A stretch of 64,000 nt of DNA, from the NCBI GenBank assembly GCA_902615435.1, contig CACMOZ010000006.1, positions 1-64,000 on the forward strand, written 5' to 3'. Shown here in pieces: positions 25,100 to 33,525 of the stretch (the first letter of the stretch is position 1; every line of letters begins with the position of its first letter). The DNA is from an uncultured Pelagibacteraceae bacterium (GTDB lineage: Bacteria > Pseudomonadota > Alphaproteobacteria > Pelagibacterales > Pelagibacteraceae). The notes under the pieces were generated by a model. It had not been told where the DNA came from. It saw only the letters and a list, made by a program, of their open reading frames with translations, and searched no databases. The position numbers and the translations under genes were made by a program.

Positions 25100-26743
25100 A
25101 TGTTCAGAAGTATTTGTGTATTACAATCCAAAAAAGATTTTGAAATTATTTCACAAACAAATAATTTTGAAACATCTATTTTTTTACCGCTAAATCTAGA
25201 AACTTATCTAATTTGTAAAAAAAGTCGTTTAGAAACAGTAAATTTTGATTTATTATTAGATAATAAATTTCATAAAGATGCTTTAGTAACATCTTTAAAC
25301 TTTTCAAAACTTATAAAATTTAACAGTAAATTAAATTTTAGTTTCAAATATGAAATAATTTCATTTTTAAGACATCGACTTTACTGTGTTATTTTTTTAA
25401 TAGAAGTTTTAGAAAGAGCAAAAAAATTTTACAATTTTAAAGATATTATTGTATCTGGTGTTGAAGGTGGAAATAATATTGCTTCAAAAATTATTGAAAA
25501 TATCTTTAAAAAACAAACAATAAAAATATCATCTAACCCTAAAAATAAAACAAAAAATAAAATTTATACTTATATTTTAAAAAAAAAATTTAAAACAAAA
25601 GAAAAAAATATTTTACTAAGTAACCTAGGCTATAATTTTGATCGAATATCGAAAAATTTTTTAAAAAGAAAATATAACATTTATGTTCCATATTTTGAAA
25701 ACATAAGTTTTTTTAGAAAATTATTATTTTTAAAAAGAAAAATAAATATTTTGAATTTTATTAAAAATAAAAAATTACAAGTAAAAAAAAAGAGTTTTAT
25801 CAAAAAAATTAACTTTAGATATAAAAATAAATTTAATATTTCAAAGTTAATGAATTTATTTTTTTCAGATTATGAATTCTACTTTAATGACCTTTATCAG
25901 AAAATCTTATCTTTAAAAAAAACTATATCGCAAAACAATTTTGATTTATTAGTTTCAAACATTTGTAGAGGTCTTGAGGGCTCTATTTTAGATAACAACA
26001 TTAATACAAAGTCTTTATGCATCTCTCATGGAATAATTTCAAAGTCATGTAACAAATATGATAAAATATATAAAAAATATATTGCTGAGGCTGTATTTAG
26101 CGGAGAGAGTAATTTTTTTTCTATACAATCAAAAATAATGAAAGATTCGTTAAAGACACATAAAATTTCAGGAAAAAAATTATTCACCGGAAATTTAATA
26201 TTTTCAACAAAAGGGAGATTAAACAAAAAAAAATATTTTTTATTTGCTCCCACAGTTAAAAATTTTTACAATATTCAATATTTAGGTGTCGAAACTTTTT
26301 ACGAGTTCTGGGATAATCTAAAAATATTGAATGAAATAGCAAATAATCAAAAAATTAAAATTGTTGTTAAATTACATCCTAATATCCATAATTGTATTAG
26401 CGATATAAAAAGATATTTTAAATATTTAACTTTTTCAAATACCAAAATTCAAAATCTCTTAAGTGACTCGATAGCGCTACTAAGCTATTCTTCAGCTGCT
26501 ATCGAAGATGCATTAAATTCTGAGGTCCCTGTAATTCTTCTAGATTTAAAAAAACGATACAAGCAAATCAATATTTCAAGTAAATCAAAGATTAAAAATG
26601 AAGCTATTTATTATACTTCTGATAAAAACAAACTTGTAGTTCTAATGAAAACAATTCCTAAAATTAAAAATTTCAATTTTTCTAAGTATGTTTACAATCA
26701 AAATATTGAAAAAAACTTTAAAAAAGTATTATCAATCATTTAA
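25100..26743 (+). CDS. Large hypothetical protein, probable GT-B-fold glycosyltransferase
   Basis: The 547-residue protein is not assignable to a named family. Its C-terminal half has GT-B or CDP-glycerol/capsule-transferase features: LCISHGII (a His-Gly loop), YFLFAPTVKNFY, IKIVVKLHPNIH and the loop LLSYSSAAIEDALNSEVPVILLD, which matches the Ser-Ser-Glu sugar-nucleotide site of that superfamily. The N-terminal half is lysine- and phenylalanine-rich without clear motif. It follows legC after 29 bp, the largest gap in the 38-kb region. Donor and acceptor unknown. Confidence 0.58.
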   Translation: MFRSICVLQSKKDFEIISQTNNFETSIFLPLNLETYLICKKSRLETVNFDLLLDNKFHKDALVTSLNFSKLIKFNSKLNFSFKYEIISFLRHRLYCVIFLIEVLERAKKFYNFKDIIVSGVEGGNNIASKIIENIFKKQTIKISSNPKNKTKNKIYTYILKKKFKTKEKNILLSNLGYNFDRISKNFLKRKYNIYVPYFENISFFRKLLFLKRKINILNFIKNKKLQVKKKSFIKKINFRYKNKFNISKLMNLFFSDYEFYFNDLYQKILSLKKTISQNNFDLLVSNICRGLEGSILDNNINTKSLCISHGIISKSCNKYDKIYKKYIAEAVFSGESNFFSIQSKIMKDSLKTHKISGKKLFTGNLIFSTKGRLNKKKYFLFAPTVKNFYNIQYLGVETFYEFWDNLKILNEIANNQKIKIVVKLHPNIHNCISDIKRYFKYLTFSNTKIQNLLSDSIALLSYSSAAIEDALNSEVPVILLDLKKRYKQINISSKSKIKNEAIYYTSDKNKLVVLMKTIPKIKNFNFSKYVYNQNIEKNFKKVLSII

Positions 26744-26745
26744 AA

Positions 26746-27627
26746 ATGAATAGAATGAAACAAATAACTATTTTAGGCGGCAGTGGGTTTTTAGGATCAG
26801 TTTTAAGTGATCTTTTAGTAGAAAAAAAAAAATATAAAGTTGTTATTTTAGATACAAAAATTAAAAGGCCACTTTTAAAAAATCAAAAATTTATCAAAGG
26901 CAGTATTTTGAACGATAGAAAGCTTCAAAAAGCCATTAAAGGCTCTGATTATGTTTTTAATTTTGCAGCACTGGCAGACCTAGATTTAGCTAAAAATCTA
27001 CCTTTAGAGACAGCTAATATAAATATTATTGGAACCATTAAAGCGCTTATTATGTCTAAAAAAAATAAAATTAAAAAATTTATTCATGCGAGTTCTATAT
27101 ACGCAAATAGTGAACAAGGTGGATTTTATGGTTCAAGTAAAAAAGCAGCAGAGGATTTTATTGAAAAATTTTGGAAAAAATACAAAATTAAATTTTCTAT
27201 TCTAAGATTTGGATCGCTTTATGGTTTAAACGCGGGAAAGAATAATGGAATTAATTTTATTATCGATACGTATCTAAAAAAAAATATCTTAAGCTATAAC
27301 GGTAAAAAAAATGCTGCTAGAAAATATATTCACGTTGAAGATGCTTGTTTAGCATGTATACAAACTATGAATAAAGCTTATGATAATAAGTATTTAAATA
27401 TTACCGGTAAAAAGAAAATAAAAGTAATGAGTTTAATGAGATATATTTCTAAATTATTTGAATATAAAAAAAATATTAATTTTAAAAATTTAGAGATAGA
27501 AGGTCACTATGTAAATGAACCTAGAGTATTTAAACCAAGGCAAGGTACAAACCTATATCTAAAAAAATATAAAAATTTTAATCAAGAACTTATAAATTTA
27601 ATAAAAGAGAGAAAGAGCAAAATATGA
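26746..27627 (+). CDS. NAD-dependent epimerase/dehydratase (extended SDR)
   Basis: The 293-residue SDR has ITILGGSGFLGSVLSDLL, FNFAALADLD, a SIYANSEQGGFYGSSKKAAED segment with the YxxxK motif, and a YIHVEDACLACI substrate-domain stretch. It acts on a nucleotide sugar; the exact reaction is not deducible. The gene begins 2 bp after the previous stop and overlaps the next cytidylyltransferase by 4 bp, so it probably works on the precursor of that activated sugar. Confidence 0.75.
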   Translation: MNRMKQITILGGSGFLGSVLSDLLVEKKKYKVVILDTKIKRPLLKNQKFIKGSILNDRKLQKAIKGSDYVFNFAALADLDLAKNLPLETANINIIGTIKALIMSKKNKIKKFIHASSIYANSEQGGFYGSSKKAAEDFIEKFWKKYKIKFSILRFGSLYGLNAGKNNGINFIIDTYLKKNILSYNGKKNAARKYIHVEDACLACIQTMNKAYDNKYLNITGKKKIKVMSLMRYISKLFEYKKNINFKNLEIEGHYVNEPRVFKPRQGTNLYLKKYKNFNQELINLIKERKSKI

Positions 27628-28364
27628 TTATCGCATTGATGATGGGAAGAGCAGGGAGCAAAGGTTTTAAAAATAAAAATTTAATTAGGATTAATGGAAA
27701 ACGATTATTTGAATATCCTTTAATAGCCGCCAAAAAATCAAAATTAGTTCAAGATATTTATATTACAACCGATTGCCCTGTAATCAAAAAAGTCTCAAAG
27801 TCTTATAACGCAAAAATAATCGATAGGCCAAAAAATCTTAAAGGAGATAAGGCTCTTGGTGACAAAGTATTTGAACATGGATATTTTGAGATTAAGAAAA
27901 GATTAAAGAAAAAAAATAAAAAAATTAAGTACATCGTATTGCTTTTAGCCAATTGCGCAACTGTTAATACAAATATGATAAATAAAGGAATACAGATATT
28001 GAAAAAAAATAAAAAATTTGACTCTGCCGTATCAACTTCAATTTATAATATGTGGAGTCCTTTAAGGGCTAGAAAACTGGCAGGTGATGGTACATTAAAA
28101 CCTTTTGTTCCATTTAAAGCTTTTGGTAATGTTAAAAAACTTAATTGTGATAGAGACTCACAAGGAAATGTTTTCTTCGCTGATATGGGCGTATCAGTTA
28201 TAAGGCCAAAATGTTTAGAAAATTTAGAGAGCGGTCTCTTACCACAAAAATGGATGGGTAAAAAAATTGCTCCAATATATTCAGATGCTGGCTTTGATTT
28301 AGATTTTGATTGGCAGCTCCCTTTGCTAAAGTTTTGGATAAAAAAATATGCAAGAAAAAAATAA
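27624..28364 (+). CDS. Acylneuraminate-type cytidylyltransferase (third in locus)
   Basis: The 246-residue enzyme has ALMMGRAGSKGFKNKNL, a close variant of the NeuA nucleotide-binding loop (Met-Gly in place of Pro-Ala), IYITTDCPVIKKV, and VLLLANCATVN where others have LLQPTSPLR. The C-terminus (SDAGFDLDFDWQLPL) has the Asp-rich metal site. It should form a CMP-sugar, but the replaced motifs suggest a substrate different from that of LegF. It overlaps the SDR by 4 bp and the radical SAM gene by 17 bp. Confidence 0.8.
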   Translation: MIIALMMGRAGSKGFKNKNLIRINGKRLFEYPLIAAKKSKLVQDIYITTDCPVIKKVSKSYNAKIIDRPKNLKGDKALGDKVFEHGYFEIKKRLKKKNKKIKYIVLLLANCATVNTNMINKGIQILKKNKKFDSAVSTSIYNMWSPLRARKLAGDGTLKPFVPFKAFGNVKKLNCDRDSQGNVFFADMGVSVIRPKCLENLESGLLPQKWMGKKIAPIYSDAGFDLDFDWQLPLLKFWIKKYARKK

Positions 28365-29508
28365 TATTTATAAAAAATTTCAAAGTTTTGATAATTTTAA
28401 AAATATTAATAACTTTAATATTAACAATATTGAAAAAAAAATTTTTAGCACTTATCAAAAATTAAAACCTAAGTTATCTAACTATTTTGACACTAAAAAT
28501 TTAGATTTATTAGAAAAAATTATTTCAGATTTAAAATCATCAAATAAAGCAAAGACGGATTTTTCTTTAAAGCCTAATTCTATCGCTGAGATTAATACTT
28601 TTGATAATATTGAAATTCTAAAATATTTAATTAGTAGATATAAATATGAAATCTATCCTTTAGTTAAAAAATTAGATAGCTACCCGCCATTAGTTCAAAT
28701 CGAACCATCATCAATATGTAATTTTAGATGTGTGTTTTGTTTCGAAACAGACAAATCATTTACTAATAAAAAAAATGGTTTTATGGGAACCATGGATTTA
28801 GATATTTTTAAAAAAATAGTTGACGAAATTGAAGGAAATGTAGATTTCGTAACTTTAGCATCTAGAGGGGAACCCTTGGTGGCAAAAAACTTTTCTAAAA
28901 TGCTAGATTATTGTTCCGAAAAATTTTTAATTTTGAAAATTAATACTAATGCATCTTTATTAACCAAGGACAAATGTCACGCAATCTTGTCAAGTGGTGT
29001 GAAAACCATAGTTTTTTCAGCAGATGCTGCAGATGAAAAACTTTATAGCAAGTTAAGAGTGAATGGAGATTTAAAAAAAACTTTAGCAAATATTAGAATG
29101 TTTAAAATGATTAAAGATAAGAATTATAAAACTAATAAGATCATTACTAGAGTATCCGGCGTAAAATTTAATAATGAACAAAAATTTACTGATATGGAGA
29201 ATTTGTGGGGAGAGTTAGTAGATCAAGTTGCTTTTGTAGATTACAATCCTTGGGAAAATTGTTATGAGAAAGAAGAAAATGATATTCAAGAAGCTTGTAG
29301 CGATCTGTGGAGAAGGATGTTCATTTGGTGGGATGGTAAAATTAATCCTTGCGATGTTGATTATAAGTCGCATTTAAGTCCAGGAAAATTTCCAGAAATT
29401 TCAATAAAAGACTCATGGAATTCAGACTTATATAACAAATTACGAAATTATCATTTAAATAAAAAACGAAATAATTTTACTCCATGCAAAGCATGTTCTG
29501 TAGTCTAA
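28348..29508 (+). CDS. Radical SAM/SPASM protein
   Basis: The 386-residue protein has an N-terminal extension of about 115 residues rich in Asn/Lys, then the radical SAM motif CNFRCVFC (CX3CX2C) near residues 126-133, TLASRGEPLV, TNASLLTK and a C-terminal SPASM-like Cys set (INPCDVDY, TPCKACSVV). It is distinct from the SPASM protein at 2550. It sits between a CMP-sugar synthetase and a HisC-like aminotransferase, so a radical step on a sugar or amino-acid-like intermediate is inferred. Confidence 0.82.
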   Translation: MQEKNNIYKKFQSFDNFKNINNFNINNIEKKIFSTYQKLKPKLSNYFDTKNLDLLEKIISDLKSSNKAKTDFSLKPNSIAEINTFDNIEILKYLISRYKYEIYPLVKKLDSYPPLVQIEPSSICNFRCVFCFETDKSFTNKKNGFMGTMDLDIFKKIVDEIEGNVDFVTLASRGEPLVAKNFSKMLDYCSEKFLILKINTNASLLTKDKCHAILSSGVKTIVFSADAADEKLYSKLRVNGDLKKTLANIRMFKMIKDKNYKTNKIITRVSGVKFNNEQKFTDMENLWGELVDQVAFVDYNPWENCYEKEENDIQEACSDLWRRMFIWWDGKINPCDVDYKSHLSPGKFPEISIKDSWNSDLYNKLRNYHLNKKRNNFTPCKACSVV

Positions 29509-30555
29509 ATGAAATTTAAAAGTCATATAAAAAAAATCAAAAGGGTTAATTATGTAAATTTTTCAAGATTAAATTTTACTAGATTAGATAAAAATGAAAA
29601 AATCGATAATTTTAGAAAAAAAATAATTAGTAACTTAAAAGATAAAATTAATTCTAATCTCCTAGCATCATACCCTGAAGTTTCTAAGTTAATTAACTTA
29701 ATATCAAAAAATTTTAATTTGAGTGTTAAAAATATTCTTTTGACAGCTGGTATTGATGGAGCATTAAAGATCATAATTGATGCATTGACAGAAGAAAAAG
29801 ATAAAGTTGTAATTCTTGATCCGACCTTTGCTATGACAAAAATTTATTGTAACTTAGCCAACCTGACGATTTTAAAGGTTAACTATGATAAAAATTTAAG
29901 ATTAAATAATGTTAAATTAATCCAAAATTTAAAAAAAAGACCCAAATTAGTAATTTTATCGAATCCAAACAGTCCAACCGGAACAGTCATAGAAAAAAAC
30001 TATATCTCTGAAATAATAAAAATCACAAAAAAAAGAAATATTCCTTTAGTAATCGATGAAGCTTACTATGAGTTTCATGGGAAAAGTTTAATTAATTATT
30101 TAAAAAAAAATAAAAATTTATTTATCTTAAGAACTTTTTCAAAAGCATTTGGCATTGCCGGTGTAAGAGTTGGATATATAATTTCATCAAAACAAAATAT
30201 CCAATATTTGTCGAAATTTAAGCCGATGTATGAAGTAAATTCAATAGGAATAGAGATAGCAAAGCTTATTTTAAAAAATAAAAAAATCGTCAAAGAGTAT
30301 GTAAGGAATACACTATTATCAAAAAAAAAATTATTGAATTTTCTCAAACAAAAAAATGTTGATTACAAAGATACAAGAGCAAATTTTGTATTAATCGATA
30401 AAAATAAAATAAATAAAAAAATTTTTAACGATTGTAAAAAAAAAAATATTTTAATTTCAAGTAAGATATTTTTTAATAAATTCATTAGAGTCACTGTTGG
30501 CCCACAAAATGAAATGAGGGTTTTTTTTAATATTCTTAAAAAAAATATCAATTAA
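29509..30555 (+). CDS. HisC-like PLP aminotransferase (class I/II)
   Basis: The 348-residue fold-type I PLP enzyme resembles histidinol-phosphate aminotransferase or CobD: LTAGIDGALKIIIDAL, LSNPNSPTGTVI, VIDEAYYEFHG, and TFSKAFGIAGVRVGY with PLP Lys212. It abuts the radical SAM gene. In this locus it is more likely to transaminate or decarboxylate an alpha-amino acid or keto acid attached to the glycan than to make histidine; sequence alone cannot exclude a HisC role. Confidence 0.8.
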   Translation: MKFKSHIKKIKRVNYVNFSRLNFTRLDKNEKIDNFRKKIISNLKDKINSNLLASYPEVSKLINLISKNFNLSVKNILLTAGIDGALKIIIDALTEEKDKVVILDPTFAMTKIYCNLANLTILKVNYDKNLRLNNVKLIQNLKKRPKLVILSNPNSPTGTVIEKNYISEIIKITKKRNIPLVIDEAYYEFHGKSLINYLKKNKNLFILRTFSKAFGIAGVRVGYIISSKQNIQYLSKFKPMYEVNSIGIEIAKLILKNKKIVKEYVRNTLLSKKKLLNFLKQKNVDYKDTRANFVLIDKNKINKKIFNDCKKKNILISSKIFFNKFIRVTVGPQNEMRVFFNILKKNIN

Positions 30556-30565
30556 TTTTTGCTCA

Positions 30566-31873
30566 ATGAAATTCTTTGAAAAAAAAATAAATAAAGAAAA
30601 AAATTATTTATTAAAAAAGGCATCACAATATTTAAAAAATAATAATGATGCTTTAAGCAGTCTCAATTATTTATATACTAATGGAGGATCTGCAGGATAC
30701 TACAAATTAAAAACTTTAGAATTAAATGTTAATCGCTTAAAATATTTAAGTGAATACATGAAAGAAGTAGGAGCGAATTTTTTTAAAAGTTTTGACTTAA
30801 AGATAATAACCAATGGGTACTTTAAAAATTCTTATAAAAACATTTACCTGACATGGGGAAATAAAACTAATTTTAGTAAAAATGGTATCTTTAATGATAA
30901 ATATTTTGGGAAAAGCTCTAATGATATAGAAAATTTATGGATTATTATTTATGAAGATCATCTTATACCAAAAACAATTACTAATAATATAATACTTGTT
31001 TTACCTAAAAAAAATAATTTCAGTATTTTTTGTTTTATAAAAAATATTTTATCAATATTTAAAAGTTCTACTTTTTCAAGTTTTAATTTTTTTCGCTACT
31101 TGCCTTTTTCATCAGTTTTCGCAAGTTCTGTAAGTAAAAATCTATTACCTTTGATTAATCATATAAATTTTAAAAATATTTACATACCTTACGAGTCTCA
31201 GCCATTTCAGCAATATTTTATTCAAAATATAAAATTAAATTTAAAAAAAAATATTAAAGTGATAGGTTATATACATTCCTTTTTACCGGCATTGCCTACA
31301 TATTACATTTTTAGAAAATTTAGTCCTGATCAAATACTAGTCCATGGTAGTTTTCAAAAAAGGATACTCGTCAAATATTTGGGATGGAAAAAAAAACAAA
31401 TCCAAGTCATAAAATCATTAAGATTTAAAAAAAAAGATCATCTAACAAAAAATTATTTTTTTATTAGTTATAATTTATCTAAAAATTTTAATAAAAACTT
31501 AATTAACTTTGAATTATTTTTAAAAAAAGTTGAAAATTTTAAATATAAAAATTGTGATATAAAAATTCATCCTGCAAAAAAAGATGATGTAAAACATATA
31601 AATTTAGAACTGAAAATAAAAAAAATTATCTCTAAATTTTCTAAAAAGTTTTCAAGGAACAAATTTTCAAAAAAAATAAATTTTTGTTTTGGCGAAAGCT
31701 CAGTAATTATAGAGTCATTAGAACGCGGGGTTGAAGTAATACATTTTTCGCAGGACCCAGTGTTAGAGGTTTTTGTTGGTGATTTGTGGCAAAATATAGT
31801 AGTAAAGGAAATTAGTAAAAATGTTTACCACTATAAATTGAAAAAAAAGGGTTTATATTTAAAATTTAAATGA
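30566..31873 (+). CDS. Hypothetical protein, possible GT-B-type surface glycan protein
   Basis: The 435-residue protein is of no recognised family. Features include FKNIYIPYESQPFQQYF, VIGYIHSFLPALPTYY, FSPDQILVHGSFQKRIL and a C-terminal FCFGESSVIIESLERGVEVIHF loop similar to the Ser-Ser-Glu site of GT-B transferases and to the loops in the two other large unknowns in this locus. No signal peptide is seen. It overlaps the GmhA-like gene by 4 bp. Confidence 0.52.
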   Translation: MKFFEKKINKEKNYLLKKASQYLKNNNDALSSLNYLYTNGGSAGYYKLKTLELNVNRLKYLSEYMKEVGANFFKSFDLKIITNGYFKNSYKNIYLTWGNKTNFSKNGIFNDKYFGKSSNDIENLWIIIYEDHLIPKTITNNIILVLPKKNNFSIFCFIKNILSIFKSSTFSSFNFFRYLPFSSVFASSVSKNLLPLINHINFKNIYIPYESQPFQQYFIQNIKLNLKKNIKVIGYIHSFLPALPTYYIFRKFSPDQILVHGSFQKRILVKYLGWKKKQIQVIKSLRFKKKDHLTKNYFFISYNLSKNFNKNLINFELFLKKVENFKYKNCDIKIHPAKKDDVKHINLELKIKKIISKFSKKFSRNKFSKKINFCFGESSVIIESLERGVEVIHFSQDPVLEVFVGDLWQNIVVKEISKNVYHYKLKKKGLYLKFK

Positions 31874-32439
31874 AAGAAAAAAGCTTTCTAAAAAATTATT
31901 TCAGCAATCAAAAAAATTTGATCTCTTTTGATGAAGAAGAACTTGAAAAACTTCAAGAGACAAAAAAAGTACTAATTGAAACAAATAAAAATAAGAAAAA
32001 AACTCTCATATTTGGCAACGGTGGAAGTGCAGCTATTGCGAGTCACTTTAGCGTGGACCTAACTAAAAATGCAAAAATAAGATGTGTAAATTATAATGAG
32101 TCTGATTTACTTACCTGTTTCTCTAATGATTTTGGATACGAGAAATGGGTAGAGAAGGCAATTGAATTTTATAGCGATGAAGGAGACGCACTAATTTTAA
32201 TTTCAGCAGGAGGGAACTCTCCTAATATGGTTAATGCAGCTAATTATGCAAAGAAAAAAAACATTTCTAAGATAATTACATTTACCGGGAATGACAAAAA
32301 TAATAAGCTTTCTAAATTGGGAGATATTAATTTCTGGGTAAACAGCAAAGCTTATAATTTAATAGAGAATACTCACCAAATACTTCTGTTGTCACTTGTT
32401 GATTTGATAATAGGAAAAACAGAGTATCCACCAAATTAA
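31870..32439 (+). CDS. SIS-domain sugar-phosphate isomerase (GmhA-like)
   Basis: The 189-residue SIS protein has LIFGNGGSAAIASHFSVDL, the phosphosugar-binding loop of phosphoheptose isomerase, followed by DALILISAGGNSPNMV, TFTGNDKNNKL and NLIENTHQILLLSLVD. GmhA converts sedoheptulose-7-phosphate to heptose-7-phosphate; relatives act on other ketoses. No other ADP- or GDP-heptose genes (hldE, gmhB, gmhD) are seen in the window. It is joined to the CDP-sugar genes that follow. Confidence 0.75.
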   Translation: MKEKSFLKNYFSNQKNLISFDEEELEKLQETKKVLIETNKNKKKTLIFGNGGSAAIASHFSVDLTKNAKIRCVNYNESDLLTCFSNDFGYEKWVEKAIEFYSDEGDALILISAGGNSPNMVNAANYAKKKNISKIITFTGNDKNNKLSKLGDINFWVNSKAYNLIENTHQILLLSLVDLIIGKTEYPPN

Positions 32440-32444
32440 GACCA

Positions 32445-33521
32445 TTGAAAAATAAAAATTCTTTTTTAAAAAGTTATAAAAACCTTAAAGTGCTTGTGAC
32501 AGGCACCACAGGTTTCAAAGGTTCGTGGTTAGCTTTTTGGTTGCAACAGTTAGGAGCAAAAGTTATTGGTGTTTCACTTAAGCCTGAAAGGGATGCAATA
32601 TTATTCAATAACTTAGAATTAAAAAAAAGAATAAAACAATATTTTTTGGATATTCGTAATTTCAAAAAATTAAATTATATCGTAAAAAAAGAAAAACCAG
32701 ATATTATTTTTCATTTAGCAGCTCAATCAATAGTTTCTGAAAGTTTTAAAAATCCTTTAAGCACATTCCAGACTAATGTTTTAGGAAGCACAAATATTTT
32801 AGAATGTTATAGAATTAACAATATTTCTAAATTAGTATTTATTACATCTGATAAATGTTATCTCAATTTAGATAAAAATAAAAATTACAAAGAGACAGAT
32901 ATATTAGGAGGATTGGATAATTATTCCTCATCTAAAGCTAGCGCTGAATTAATTTTTTCATCATACTTTAATAGTTATTTTAAAAATAAAGATTATCTTT
33001 CTACAGTAAGTGCACGAGCTGGGAATGTGATAGGTGGTGGAGATATGAAAATTAACAGGATTGTTCCAGATATCATCAAATCATTATTTAATAACGAAAG
33101 CTTGATCTTGAGAAATCCAAAAGCTACTAGACCTTGGCAACATGTGCTCGAGCCATTAAGTGGATATTTATTGTTAGGTCACAAAATTTTACATAAAAAA
33201 TTAAATAATAGATTATTACCCAGCTGGAATTTTGGACCGGAAACAAAAAATTGTAAAAGTGTAGGAGAAATTTCTAGAAAGGTAATTAATAGTTGGGGAA
33301 AAATAAATCATAGAATTAAGATTGATAAAAAAAATTTGTATCATGAGTCAAAACTTTTATCTTTGAACATCCAAAAAGCGAAAAAGGAACTTAAATGGCA
33401 ACCAAGATTAGATTTAAAAGATACGGTTAAATTTACAGTGGACTGGTATAAAAATTATTTAAATGATCAAGATATGGTAAAATTCACAAAAGAACAAATT
33501 CAAGAGTATTTAGATAATTAG
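32445..33521 (+). CDS. rfbG: CDP-glucose 4,6-dehydratase, TTG start
   Basis: The 358-residue SDR matches RfbG: VLVTGTTGFKGSWLAFWLQQLG, VIGVSLKP, FHLAAQSIVSESFKNPLSTF, TSDKCYLN, NYSSSKASAELIFSSY, and SARAGNVIGGGD. It dehydrates CDP-glucose to CDP-4-keto-6-deoxyglucose, the start of CDP-3,6-dideoxy and branched sugars. It begins with TTG at 32445, 5 bp after the isomerase stop. Its partner cytidylyltransferase RfbF is two genes downstream. Confidence 0.87.
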   Translation: MKNKNSFLKSYKNLKVLVTGTTGFKGSWLAFWLQQLGAKVIGVSLKPERDAILFNNLELKKRIKQYFLDIRNFKKLNYIVKKEKPDIIFHLAAQSIVSESFKNPLSTFQTNVLGSTNILECYRINNISKLVFITSDKCYLNLDKNKNYKETDILGGLDNYSSSKASAELIFSSYFNSYFKNKDYLSTVSARAGNVIGGGDMKINRIVPDIIKSLFNNESLILRNPKATRPWQHVLEPLSGYLLLGHKILHKKLNNRLLPSWNFGPETKNCKSVGEISRKVINSWGKINHRIKIDKKNLYHESKLLSLNIQKAKKELKWQPRLDLKDTVKFTVDWYKNYLNDQDMVKFTKEQIQEYLDN

Positions 33522-33525
33522 TTTT

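Noticed and set aside
29509-30555. Histidinol-phosphate aminotransferase hisC
   Set aside because: No other histidine gene is near and it is coupled to a SPASM enzyme; kept as HisC-like only.
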